64,000 nucleotides of DNA, taken from positions 22,856 through 86,855 of the forward strand of contig DXFZ01000057.1 in assembly GCA_019114175.1 (NCBI GenBank). The letters are read 5' to 3'. Both the position numbers and the translations under genes were made by a program. Under the pieces are notes generated by a model. The model worked only from the letters and a program-made list of their open reading frames with translations, did not search any database and had not been told where the DNA came from. The stretch is from Candidatus Corynebacterium gallistercoris (GTDB lineage: Bacteria; Actinomycetota; Actinomycetes; Mycobacteriales; Mycobacteriaceae). Shown here one piece after another: positions 43,101 to 50,965 of the stretch (the stretch's first letter is position 1; each line of letters opens with the position of its first letter).

Positions 43101-43949
43101 ATGGGGGACATGATCGCTGTGCATGCCGGACCGTATGAAGCCACCGTCAATCCAGATACCGCGGGGCTCGAATCGCTCACGTTTCATGGCCGCCCGCTGG
43201 TACTGGGGTATGAGGGCGAAGTTCCGATGTCCGCCGGGGAGATCCTGCTGCCCTGGCCGAACCGCACCGCGGACGGGATCTTCTCCCACGATGGCGTGAT
43301 GGTCGAGCTGCCGATCAACGAGCCGGAACGAGCTACAGCCATTCACGGCTTTGCCTCGCAAGTCGGCTGGCGCGTGAAAGACCAGTCTGAGGGGCGGGTG
43401 GTGCTGGCGGGGCTGGCGTCGCACAAAATATGGAACCTAAGCCTAGAGGTCGAATACGCGCTGGATGAGGGGCTGACCTGCCAGTTGACAGTGCGCAACG
43501 AGGGAGAGCGAAGCTTCCCGCTGGGGGTGGGGTGGCATCCCTATGTGTCGGCGCAAGGGGCCGCGCTGGACGAGTGCGTGCTGGAGTACGCTCCGGAGGC
43601 GAACCTGCCGCTGGACCCGCACCGCAACCTGCCCGCAGGCCCGGAGGTGCCGGTGGGCTGGGAACGGCTCGACATGGCGGGGACGTGGCTGGATCACTGC
43701 TTCCGCGGGGGTGGGGACGTGGTGCTGCGCGGGCCCGAGGGGGGAGTGCGCGTGTGGGCCGAGGAGCACGGTTGGCGGCAACTGTTCACTGCCGACCCGG
43801 CGAAGAGCAATGGCTTTCCCGGCGTGGGTAGGGCGCTTGCCGTGGAGCCGATGACGTGCCCGCCAAACGCCCTGCGCAGCGGCGTTGACCTGCTGCGGGT
43901 GGAGCCGGGGGAGCAACAGCGCTTCCGCTGGGGAATCGTGGCTGCATAA
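43101..43949 (+). CDS. galM: Aldose 1-epimerase (galactose mutarotase)
   Basis: About 282 residues, beta-sandwich mutarotase: SAGEILLPWPNRTADGIF (Arg and substrate loop), the PERATAIHGFASQVGW strand with catalytic His, and GVGWHPYVSA with a second His. Provides alpha-D-galactose for GalK. Start MGDMIAVHAG; a second ATG follows at 43110. Positioned 138 bp upstream of the gal transporter genes. Confidence 0.88.
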   Translation: MGDMIAVHAGPYEATVNPDTAGLESLTFHGRPLVLGYEGEVPMSAGEILLPWPNRTADGIFSHDGVMVELPINEPERATAIHGFASQVGWRVKDQSEGRVVLAGLASHKIWNLSLEVEYALDEGLTCQLTVRNEGERSFPLGVGWHPYVSAQGAALDECVLEYAPEANLPLDPHRNLPAGPEVPVGWERLDMAGTWLDHCFRGGGDVVLRGPEGGVRVWAEEHGWRQLFTADPAKSNGFPGVGRALAVEPMTCPPNALRSGVDLLRVEPGEQQRFRWGIVAA

Positions 43950-43978
43950 GTGCGTGGCCCTAATCGGGGGATAAGAGA

Positions 43979-44007
43979 AAAATCACTATCACACCAATAG
44001 TGGTTTT
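43979..44007. promoter_or_regulatory. Inverted repeat upstream of the gal transporter
   Basis: AAAATCACTAT-N7-ATAGTGGTTTT, imperfect dyad with one mismatch, ~80 bp before the symporter start. Size and place fit an operator for a LacI- or GntR-type regulator; none is encoded in the window. Confidence 0.4.
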
Positions 44008-44087
44008 GCAGGGTAAGCGGTTTAGGATGTAGGGGAAACTAAGCCCTGTAAGGGGTTCCACGCCAAGTATCCTGGAGGTTCCCAGCT

Positions 44088-45743
44088 ATGCACGCTGAAG
44101 GCCTACGTTTGGACGCATCATGGGTTGACTACACATTGGTGGCGGTCTACTTCCTGTTCGTCCTGGGCATTGGATGGGCTGCAAAGTCCAAGGTATCCAG
44201 CTCAATTGACTTCTTCCTCTCCGGCCGCTCCCTGCCCGCATGGGTGACGGGCCTGGCCTTTATCTCCGCCAACCTGGGCGCCGTGGAAATCGTGGGCATG
44301 TCCGCGAACGGTGTGCAATACGGTTTTGAGACCATGCACTACTTCTGGATCGGCGCGATCCCGGCCATGGTCTTCCTGGGTATCGTGATGATGCCCTTCT
44401 ACTACGGCTCCAAGGTCCGCTCCGTGCCAGAGTTCATGCGCCGCCGTTTCGGCAATGGCGCGCACCTGGTGAACGCGATCTCCTTTGCCGTGGCGCAGCT
44501 GCTCATCGCCGGCATTAACCTCCTGCTGCTCGCGAAGGTTGTGAACTCCCTGCTGGGCTGGCCGCTGTGGGTGACCCTGGTTGTTGCCGCGGCCATCGTG
44601 CTCTCCTACATCACCTTGGGTGGCCTGTCCGCCGCCATCTACAACGAGGTGCTGCAGTTCTTCATCATCATCGCCGCACTGCTGCCGCTGACCATCATCG
44701 GCCTGCACAGCGTGGGCGGTTGGAATGGCCTGAAGGAGAAGGTGTCCAACCCGAACCACTTCCACACCTGGCCGGGCACGGAAATCTCCGGCTTCGATAA
44801 CCCGGTCGTCTCCGCCATTGGTCTGGTGTTCGGCCTGGGCTTCGTGCTCTCCTTCGGTTACTGGACCACGAACTTCGTTGAGGTGCAGCGCTCCATGGCA
44901 GCGGATTCCCTGTCTGCTGCCCGCAAGACCCCGATCATCGGCGCGTTCCCGAAGATGTTCGTGCCGTTCATCGTGGTCATCCCCGGCATGATCGCCGGCG
45001 CCACCGTGGCACCGCTGATGGACGGCACCGCCGAGCCGAATGACGCGATGCTCTACCTCATGCGTGACCTGCTGCCGAACGGCCTGCTGGGCGTGGCCCT
45101 GGCCGGCCTCCTGGCGGCGTTCATGGCCGGCATGGCCGCCAACATCTCCGCGTTCAACACCGTGTTCTCCTACGACCTGTGGCAGACCTACGTGGTCAAG
45201 GATCGGGACGATGACTACTACCTGAAGGTCGGCCGCATCGCGACCGTGGGCGCAACCTTCATTGCCGTGTTCACCGCGCTGCTGGCTTCCAACTTCGGCA
45301 ACGTCATGGATTACCTCCAGACGCTGTTCGGCTTCTTCAACGCTCCGCTGTTCGCAACGTTCATCCTGGGTATGTTCTGGAAGCGCATGACCCCCACCGC
45401 AGGTTGGGTGGGCCTGGTCGCCGGTACCGGTTCCGCCATCGCCTACTGGGTCATCGCAACGTTCGGCAATACCGATGCCAGCTTCTTCAACCTGCCCGGC
45501 CAGGGCACGGCGTTTGTGGCCGCCTCCTTGGCGTTCGTGGTGGATATCCTGGTGTCTATCGTGGTCTCCCTGGTCACCAAGCCGAAGCCGGACGAGGAGC
45601 TGGTGGGCTTCGTGAAGTCCGTGACCCCGAAGGAGAACCTCACGGACTCCGCCGAAGATGGCCTGCCGTGGTACCGCCGCACCGTCCCGCTGGGCGTGCT
45701 GTGCTTGATCCTTGTCCTCGGCCTGAACATCGTGTTCGCGTAA
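44088..45743 (+). CDS. Sodium:solute symporter (SSS family), likely for galactose
   Basis: 551 residues with about 13-14 membrane helices. The family mark (DFFLSGRSLPAWVTGLAFISANLGAVEIVGMSANG) is clear, and the sugar-symporter type is suggested by the NEVLQFFIIIAALLP segment and its clear similarity to SGLT-like transporters. Gene order with galT and galK makes galactose (or another hexose) the likely substrate; this is inference. The C-terminal tail ends after one extra helix. A GGAGG ribosome site precedes ATG. Confidence 0.9.
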   Translation: MHAEGLRLDASWVDYTLVAVYFLFVLGIGWAAKSKVSSSIDFFLSGRSLPAWVTGLAFISANLGAVEIVGMSANGVQYGFETMHYFWIGAIPAMVFLGIVMMPFYYGSKVRSVPEFMRRRFGNGAHLVNAISFAVAQLLIAGINLLLLAKVVNSLLGWPLWVTLVVAAAIVLSYITLGGLSAAIYNEVLQFFIIIAALLPLTIIGLHSVGGWNGLKEKVSNPNHFHTWPGTEISGFDNPVVSAIGLVFGLGFVLSFGYWTTNFVEVQRSMAADSLSAARKTPIIGAFPKMFVPFIVVIPGMIAGATVAPLMDGTAEPNDAMLYLMRDLLPNGLLGVALAGLLAAFMAGMAANISAFNTVFSYDLWQTYVVKDRDDDYYLKVGRIATVGATFIAVFTALLASNFGNVMDYLQTLFGFFNAPLFATFILGMFWKRMTPTAGWVGLVAGTGSAIAYWVIATFGNTDASFFNLPGQGTAFVAASLAFVVDILVSIVVSLVTKPKPDEELVGFVKSVTPKENLTDSAEDGLPWYRRTVPLGVLCLILVLGLNIVFA

Positions 45744-45762
45744 ACGAAAGGAGCGAAGCACA

Positions 45763-46050
45763 ATGGCTACAAACCAAAACACCGCCGACAAGCCCGTGGG
45801 GCACCGTTCCCACATGGCCGGCGCCTTCGATATCCGCAACGTGATCGGCTCCCTGCTGGGCATCTATGGCCTCGTGTTGCTGGCGAGCTTCCTACTGCTG
45901 GACCCCGGAGTGGATCCTTCCACCGGCGCGCCAAAGGAGAACATCTACAACCTCTGGGCCGGCCTGACCATGATTGCGGTGGCCGTGGTCTTCGCCGTGT
46001 GGACCAAGGTTGACCCCATCAAGATCGAGGAGCCGGTGGAGGAAAGCTAA
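45763..46050 (+). CDS. Small two-TM membrane protein of the gal operon
   Basis: 95 residues with two hydrophobic helices (~30-48 and ~65-82) and a polar N-terminus, lying 19 bp after the symporter and overlapping galT by 1 bp. Some SSS symporters in corynebacteria are paired with a small membrane subunit (for example the mctB-mctC pair), so this is a candidate accessory subunit of the gal transporter. No family name could be assigned. Confidence 0.75.
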   Translation: MATNQNTADKPVGHRSHMAGAFDIRNVIGSLLGIYGLVLLASFLLLDPGVDPSTGAPKENIYNLWAGLTMIAVAVVFAVWTKVDPIKIEEPVEES

Positions 46051-47147
46051 TGCCTCACCCCTACCGCGTGACCCGCACGTCCCTGTCCGATGGGCGCGAG
46101 CTGCTGTACTTCGACGATTCCCCGGAGTACGTGGATGGCTCCCGCACCCGCGAGCTGGTGGATTCCCGGGGTCTCCCGGCCGCCGCAACGTCGTCTGAGA
46201 TGCGGCAGGATCCGCTGACGGGTCAGTGGTACACCTATGCCGCGCACCGCATGAACCGCACGTTCATGCCCCCGGCGAATGAGAACCCCTTAGCGCCGAC
46301 CCGCCCCGGCGAGCTGCCCACGGAGATCCCCGCCGATGACTATGACGTGGTGGTGTTTGAAAACCGCTTCCCGTCTTTGTCCATGCACGTGGGGGAACCG
46401 GCCGAGGTCGCTGGCGTGGAGACCGCCGCTGGCCGTGGCCGCTGCGAGGTCGTGTGCTTCACCCCGGATGTCTCCGCCAGCTTCAAGGACTTGCCGTACA
46501 CCCGGGCCCGCACGGTCATCGAGGCGTGGGCGCACCGCACCCGGGAGCTGGGCGCGCTGCCGGGCGTGAAGTACGTGTATCCCTTTGAGAACCGTGGTGC
46601 GGAGATCGGCGTGACGCTCCAGCACCCGCACGGCCAGATTTACGCTTACCCGTTCGTCCCGCCGCGGGCCGCGGAGGTTGCTGCTCGTGCGGCTGCGCAT
46701 AGGCAGCGGGAGGGTTCGGATTTATTTGGCGACGTCATCGCCCAAGAACTCGCCGCCGGCATCAGAGTGTTGGTTGCCGGGGAGCACTTCACCGCTTTCG
46801 TGCCTGCGGCGGCGAAGTGGCCGGTGGAGGTCATGGTGATGGCGAACCGCGATGTGAAGAACTTCGCGAAGTTGAGTGATGCGGAAAAGGATGAGTTGAC
46901 CCGCATCTACTTGGACATGCTGGGCCGGATGGACCGCTTCTTCGAGGGGGTTGAGCGCACCCCGTACATCGCCTCTTGGAACCAGGTGCTGGAGGGGGAG
47001 GGGAGGCTGTACCTGCAGCTGTTTTCCATGATGCGCTCCCCGGGGCGGATGAAGTTCTTGGCGGGTAGCGAGTCCGGGCAGGAGGCCTGGATTTCGGATA
47101 CTACGCCGGAGCGCATTGCCGAGCGTTTCAAGGAGGTGGCCCAGTGA
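46050..47147 (+). CDS. galT: Galactose-1-phosphate uridylyltransferase
   Basis: 365 residues of the HIT superfamily. The active site HPHGQIYAYPFVP carries the uridylylated His; the N-terminal FENRFPSLSMHVG segment and the EVMVMANRDVKNF region are also typical. Leloir pathway step 2. The stop overlaps galK by 4 bp. Confidence 0.97.
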   Translation: MPHPYRVTRTSLSDGRELLYFDDSPEYVDGSRTRELVDSRGLPAAATSSEMRQDPLTGQWYTYAAHRMNRTFMPPANENPLAPTRPGELPTEIPADDYDVVVFENRFPSLSMHVGEPAEVAGVETAAGRGRCEVVCFTPDVSASFKDLPYTRARTVIEAWAHRTRELGALPGVKYVYPFENRGAEIGVTLQHPHGQIYAYPFVPPRAAEVAARAAAHRQREGSDLFGDVIAQELAAGIRVLVAGEHFTAFVPAAAKWPVEVMVMANRDVKNFAKLSDAEKDELTRIYLDMLGRMDRFFEGVERTPYIASWNQVLEGEGRLYLQLFSMMRSPGRMKFLAGSESGQEAWISDTTPERIAERFKEVAQ

Positions 47148-48331
47148 AGTGGTCTGAGACTCGTGAGCCGGCGCAGGCCGCGGCGGATGTCCAGGCGCTG
47201 TTTGCCGCCGAGTTCGGCGGGGAGGGGCCCGTGTGGTCCGCGCCGGGGCGGGTGAACCTGATCGGGGAACACGTGGATTACGCCGGTGGTATCTCCGTGC
47301 CCTTCGCGCTCTCCCAGCGCACCTATGTGGCGGCGCGCTCGAACGATGATGGCGTGTACCGCGTGGCCTCCAGGTTCGGCGGCGAGGTTATGCGGGAGAC
47401 GGTGCGTGAGGTCGGCCCAGGTCAGCCGACTGGTTGGGTCGGCTACGTTGTCGGCACCATCTGGGCGTACGGGGTGGAAGGCGGCTTTGACATTGCCATC
47501 GAGTCTGACGTGCCAGTCGGTGCCGGACTGTCCAGTTCCGCGGCGCTGGAATGTTCTGCCGGTTTGGCAGCCGCGGAACTGGCCGGGGATGTGGATAGAA
47601 CCCGCCTGATGGAGGCCGCGATCCGCGCGGAGAACGAGGTCGTGGGCGCGTCCACGGGCGGGCTGGATCAGCGCATCGCGTTGTTCGCCCAGCCGGGCCA
47701 CGCGCTGGCGATTGACTTCGCTGAGGACACCGCGGAGCAGGTGCCTTTTGACATCGCCGCCCGGGGCCTGGCGGTGCTGGTGATGAACACGAATGCCCCA
47801 CATTCCCTGGCGGATGGGCAGTACGCCTCCCGCCGCGCGGTGATTGATGGGGTGACCGCGGACCTGAACGTATCCAGCCTGCGTTATGCGCAGGATGCGG
47901 AGGCGCAGTCGGCGCGCTGGGCTGCGGCCCACCCGCAGGGCGATGTGAGCGAGTGGACCGCCACCGTGGCGCGCCGAGTGCGGCACGTGGTCAGCGAGAT
48001 TGAGCGCACTGCCGGGGCTATTGAGCAGCTGAAGGCAGGGGATATGAGCGGGTTCGGTGAGTCCATGCAGGCCAGCCATGCCTCCTTGCGTGATGATTAC
48101 GAGGTCACAGTGCCACAACTAGACGTGGCCGTGGATGTGGCGATGAGCCAGGGAGCCTTGGGCGCGCGCATGACCGGCGGTGGCTTCGGCGGTTCGGCGA
48201 TTGCACTGCTGCCGATGGAGCGCGTGGAGGACACAGCCGCCGCCGTCCACGCCGCCTTCGCCAAGGCTGGGTTCAACGAGCCCGAGTTTGCAGTGGCGCT
48301 CCCGGGTGCGGGAGCGCGTTGCGAAGCTTGA
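47144..48331 (+). CDS. galK: Galactokinase
   Basis: 395 residues, GHMP kinase. Galactose signature GRVNLIGEHVDY, phosphate loop VPVGAGLSSSAALECS and the C-terminal GARMTGGGFGGSAIAL motif are complete. GTG start (MKWSETRE). Phosphorylates galactose. No galE follows; the cluster ends here in a perfect 9-bp hairpin. Confidence 0.97.
   Translation: MKWSETREPAQAAADVQALFAAEFGGEGPVWSAPGRVNLIGEHVDYAGGISVPFALSQRTYVAARSNDDGVYRVASRFGGEVMRETVREVGPGQPTGWVGYVVGTIWAYGVEGGFDIAIESDVPVGAGLSSSAALECSAGLAAAELAGDVDRTRLMEAAIRAENEVVGASTGGLDQRIALFAQPGHALAIDFAEDTAEQVPFDIAARGLAVLVMNTNAPHSLADGQYASRRAVIDGVTADLNVSSLRYAQDAEAQSARWAAAHPQGDVSEWTATVARRVRHVVSEIERTAGAIEQLKAGDMSGFGESMQASHASLRDDYEVTVPQLDVAVDVAMSQGALGARMTGGGFGGSAIALLPMERVEDTAAAVHAAFAKAGFNEPEFAVALPGAGARCEA
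48296..48317 (+). terminator. Hairpin in the 3' end of galK
   Basis: GCGCTCCCG-GGTG-CGGGAGCGC, a perfect 9-bp stem overlapping the last galK codons. No U-run follows, so it may be a Rho-dependent or mRNA-stabilising element rather than a full terminator. Confidence 0.45.
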
Positions 48332-48397
48332 GAGATGATTGGCTAGCGCCGTTTGGTGCGACAGTTTAGTGTTAAGTCCCGGGTTTGGTAGAGGGTC

Positions 48398-48540
48398 AGC
48401 GTCTATCCCCCAGGAGGTCAGGACCCGTCCCCACCGGAACAGTAACCGCGGCCGACTCGGCATCCCAGTACGCGGCCTCCGCCTAGCACGGGGCGGTGTA
48501 CCCAATCGCCGAGTGAGGCTGTGGTATGTTCTTAGTTAAA
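48398..48540 (-). pseudogene. IS3-type transposase remnant (C-terminal end)
   Basis: Minus-strand translation reads NIPQPHSAIGYTAPC, stop, AEAAYWDAE, which matches the end of IS3-group transposase OrfB (PHSALGYRTP followed by an Ala/Glu-rich tail). The frame holds one internal stop and continues to a TGA near 48398. No catalytic DDE part or terminal repeats are seen, so this is a decayed tail at the edge of the AT-richer block. Confidence 0.5.
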
Positions 48541-48564
48541 TACACCCACAGAGTAAGGAAATCC

Positions 48565-48639
48565 ATGTCTGTACTGTATTTGGGCTATGATGCGCATTGT
48601 TCGATCTGCGCTCGAACCGGAAAACGAATTGATGCCTAG
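48565..48639 (+). CDS. DCC-type thiol-disulfide oxidoreductase, N-terminal fragment
   Basis: 24 codons ending in TAG (48637-48639). They encode MSVLYLGYDAHCSICARTGK and four further residues. The YDAHCSIC stretch matches the YDGxCxxC start of DCC-family (DUF393) thiol-disulfide oxidoreductases, with CxxC intact. A GTAAGGAAATCC ribosome site precedes ATG. After the TAG the same frame continues as IGEAITVIPLQ, which is the next conserved part of the DCC fold, so the fragment and the downstream gene form one ancestral frame. Too short for standard gene calling. Confidence 0.6.
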   Translation: MSVLYLGYDAHCSICARTGKRIDA

Positions 48640-48657
48640 ATCGGAGAGGCGATCACT

Positions 48658-49707
48658 GTGATACCTCTTCAATCATCTTTGATGAGGAAGTTTCGAGACG
48701 AGGCTTTTGAGGGAAATCCGCCGTGGCTTCCAACTCTAGTTGAGGTAGATGAAAAGAATACACAGGCTTGGGTTGGCTGGAAGATGGGACCTCGGCTTGC
48801 GCGGGAAATCGGTGTGAAAAACAGTGCTCGCGTGCTGTCTGTAGTCGGTCAAGAACAGCCATTATTTATCAATTCGCTATTTCATTCCACTCGGGATCGC
48901 CGGTCGGTATTGAAGTTTGCTGTAGGGGCGGCTATCGGTGCTTTCGCTTTGACTGGTATTAAACCTCAGTCGGTGGCAAATGCAGTTAAAAGAAGTCAGG
49001 TTTCAAAGTCGGAAGAATTTTTTCTGTCAGAACAGATATCAGAAGATTATTTCGGCCTTCTTGAATCGCCAGATGCTCAGGTGGCGTTCGCTGGGTATAG
49101 CATAGCCACTGATGTTCAAAATCGTTCTGCAAATCCTGGGTCTCGTTTGCAGAAAATCGAAGACATCGACTCATATTCGACAGGGATCCATCCTATGGGG
49201 CATGTGCGCACGTATCAGGACGGATCAAAAGAACGATCCATCGGTGTTATTGATCTTGATAACAAGAAGATTTTTCGTGCGTATGAACTGAAAAAGGGAA
49301 GAGTAATTATTCAAACAGGGGCGGCTGTATACTCGCTCACTGAACAGCGTGGAGTTAAAGTCCTGTCAACAAGCGTCAATGGATCGTCACCGGAAGTGGT
49401 AGAAGTCAGAAGTTTGGAACGTGCTGTTGCCAACGGAGAAGACCCTTGTGGAGGCTGTAACGGCCCCGGAGGGCCGGGTGATCAATCGAAGATAAGCGGT
49501 ACCGAGTGTGATTCGGAAGTAGACTTGGGCTGCGCTCTTGGGCTTGCGGGATGCGCTGGATGTACTGCGGCGTGTCTTGGTACCGGAGGCTGGGCATGCG
49601 GATTCTGTTTGGTCACGAGCTGCGGTGGTTTTATCGCATCTAACGGATGCTGCAAAGGTGATGGTTCCTCGCATCATGTCTGCAAACGTTGCTCGGCTCC
49701 GCTATGA
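48658..49707 (+). CDS. Halocin C8-like Cys-rich bacteriocin precursor (with DCC domain remainder)
   Basis: 349 residues from a GTG with a GGAGAGG ribosome site; the frame is shared with the fragment upstream. Residues 1-~70 resemble the rest of a DCC domain (VIPLQSSL; WLPTLVEVDEKNTQAWVGW). A Tat-type sequence follows at ~78-100 (DRRSVLKFAVGAAIGAFALT). Then a ~150-residue hydrophilic region precedes a C-terminal domain (~265-349) with 14 Cys, Gly/Ala-rich and hydrophobic (CALGLAGCAGCTAACLGTGG). Precursor order, Tat motif and Cys pattern resemble the halocin C8 family, in which the middle region acts as immunity and the end is the mature peptide. The gene is AT-richer than its neighbours. Family membership is my reading of the pattern, not a search. 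Confidence 0.65.
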   Translation: MIPLQSSLMRKFRDEAFEGNPPWLPTLVEVDEKNTQAWVGWKMGPRLAREIGVKNSARVLSVVGQEQPLFINSLFHSTRDRRSVLKFAVGAAIGAFALTGIKPQSVANAVKRSQVSKSEEFFLSEQISEDYFGLLESPDAQVAFAGYSIATDVQNRSANPGSRLQKIEDIDSYSTGIHPMGHVRTYQDGSKERSIGVIDLDNKKIFRAYELKKGRVIIQTGAAVYSLTEQRGVKVLSTSVNGSSPEVVEVRSLERAVANGEDPCGGCNGPGGPGDQSKISGTECDSEVDLGCALGLAGCAGCTAACLGTGGWACGFCLVTSCGGFIASNGCCKGDGSSHHVCKRCSAPL

Positions 49708-49898
49708 GTAAAAAATTATTTGCAGTGCTCTTCGTCATCTTCGCTTTTTGTTCTTTGTCAGCCGGTATTCTCAACTGGTTAGATGGGCAGCGTGTGGTTT
49801 CCGTTTTGTTTACGCTTGGAGCGTTGATCTTCTTGGCGTGTGCGCGTCACTCTCTGAAGAGTGATCCTAAAATTTCTTCACAGAACAATCATGTGTGA
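49704..49898 (+). CDS. Two-TM membrane protein, putative bacteriocin immunity protein
   Basis: 64 residues from ATG at 49704, overlapping the end of the precursor gene (ATGA arrangement). Two hydrophobic helices ([20 protein letters not shown] and [17 protein letters not shown]) and a polar basic tail. Small membrane proteins translationally coupled to bacteriocin genes commonly give self-immunity or take part in export; neither role is proven here. Confidence 0.6.
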   Translation: MSKKLFAVLFVIFAFCSLSAGILNWLDGQRVVSVLFTLGALIFLACARHSLKSDPKISSQNNHV

Positions 49899-49990
49899 GT
49901 GGCCTAGGTGATGCGCACTTGCTGTTTGTCGCGCCACGGAATAGCCAACCCACGCTCGCCCGAGTAAGGTGTTCCACCGTGTTGCGCACC

Positions 49991-50413
49991 ATGCTGAAAT
50001 CCAAGATCCACCGAGCCACGGTCACCCAGGCTGACCTGCACTACGTTGGCTCCTGTACCATCGATGCGGACCTCATGGAGGCCGCGGACATCTTAGAGGG
50101 TGAGCAGATTGACATTGTTGACATCAACAATGGCAATCGGTTGACCACGTACGCGATCACGGGGGACCGTGGGACCGGCGTCATCGGCATCAATGGTGCC
50201 GCTGCGCGCCTGATCAGCCCCGGGGACCTCGTGATCATCATTGGTTACGCCCAGTACTCGGAAGAGGACCTGAAGGATTATCACTCCCGCGTGATTTTCG
50301 TGGATGAGAACAACAGGCAGCTGGAGCAGGGCGATGACCCGGCGCATGCGCCACAGGGCTCTGGCCTGCTGAATCCTCGGCACCCGGAGCAGTTGTCTGA
50401 TTCCTCACAATAG
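49991..50413 (+). CDS. panD: Aspartate 1-decarboxylase
   Basis: 140 residues. Pyruvoyl enzyme with the self-cleavage site YVGSCTID (Gly-Ser), giving beta-alanine for pantothenate. The ATG at 49991 begins [16 protein letters not shown]; an in-frame GTG four codons upstream is less likely. Lies after the bacteriocin block and 8 kb from panC. The C-terminal 25 residues are a poorly conserved extension. Confidence 0.95.
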   Translation: MLKSKIHRATVTQADLHYVGSCTIDADLMEAADILEGEQIDIVDINNGNRLTTYAITGDRGTGVIGINGAAARLISPGDLVIIIGYAQYSEEDLKDYHSRVIFVDENNRQLEQGDDPAHAPQGSGLLNPRHPEQLSDSSQ

Positions 50414-50433
50414 ATGTATTTCAGATGCATGAT
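50411..50433. promoter_or_regulatory. Predicted NsrR operator
   Basis: ATGTATTT-C-AGATGCAT, a near-palindromic 8-1-8 element very close to the known NsrR site (ATGCATTT-N-AAATGCAT). It overlaps the panD stop and lies 28 bp before nsrR, so it should autoregulate the nsrR-hmp unit. Confidence 0.75.
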
Positions 50434-50460
50434 TTAACTGTTTTGCCCTAAGGTGGCCTT

Positions 50461-50946
50461 ATGCACTTGACCACGTTCGCAGATCTCGGCCTGCGCACCC
50501 TCATGATTCTGGGGGACCTGGACGAGGGGCAGAGAATGACGATCTCTGACCTTGCGACATCCATCAACGCCTCCGCCAATCACGTGGCAAAAGTCAATGC
50601 CCGGTTGGTGGAGCTGGGGTGGGTCACTGCCGTGCGGGGCAGGAACGGTGGAGTGTATCTGGCGGATGGCACCCGCCAAGCCAGTGTGGGGAAGATCCTG
50701 CGCCAATTGGAAGGCCCCGGCGAAGTTGTTGACTGTGAAGGCGGCGCGCCATGCCCGCTGGTCTACCGCGGCTGCGCGCTGCGCCACCGCCTCGCCGATG
50801 CCCGCGAGGCCTTCTTCGCGGAGCTGGATGGGGACACCATTGGTGACCTGATTGCGAAGACCCCGCCCGCTGGTTCCGGAGGGAAAGAAACTCTCCGCCC
50901 CCTTGGGCTGCCGCACGTGCCCGGGAGGTCATCGGCCACGGCATAA
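50461..50946 (+). CDS. nsrR: Rrf2-family nitric oxide-sensing repressor NsrR
   Basis: 161 residues. The winged helix (MTISDLATSINASANHVAKVNARLVELGW) is followed by cluster ligands Cys92, Cys98 and Cys105 (DCEGGAPCPLVYRGC). Asp8 in FADLGLR matches the fourth ligand of the actinobacterial [4Fe-4S] type. It is followed by hmp after 19 bp, so it controls NO detoxification. The C-terminus has ~50 residues without known motif. Confidence 0.93.
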   Translation: MHLTTFADLGLRTLMILGDLDEGQRMTISDLATSINASANHVAKVNARLVELGWVTAVRGRNGGVYLADGTRQASVGKILRQLEGPGEVVDCEGGAPCPLVYRGCALRHRLADAREAFFAELDGDTIGDLIAKTPPAGSGGKETLRPLGLPHVPGRSSATA

Positions 50947-50965
50947 GGAGTTTGAAGAGAACACC

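Noticed and set aside
48339..48539. Plus-strand 66-codon frame after galK
   Set aside because: It lies antisense to the IS3-type transposase remnant, has no ribosome site and reads as Arg-rich low-complexity sequence.
48637..48639. Programmed readthrough or special decoding of TAG in the DCC/bacteriocin gene
   Set aside because: Other genes here end normally in TAG, and the second broken gene in the window uses TAA, so no recoding rule is supported; a nonsense mutation or reinitiation is simpler.
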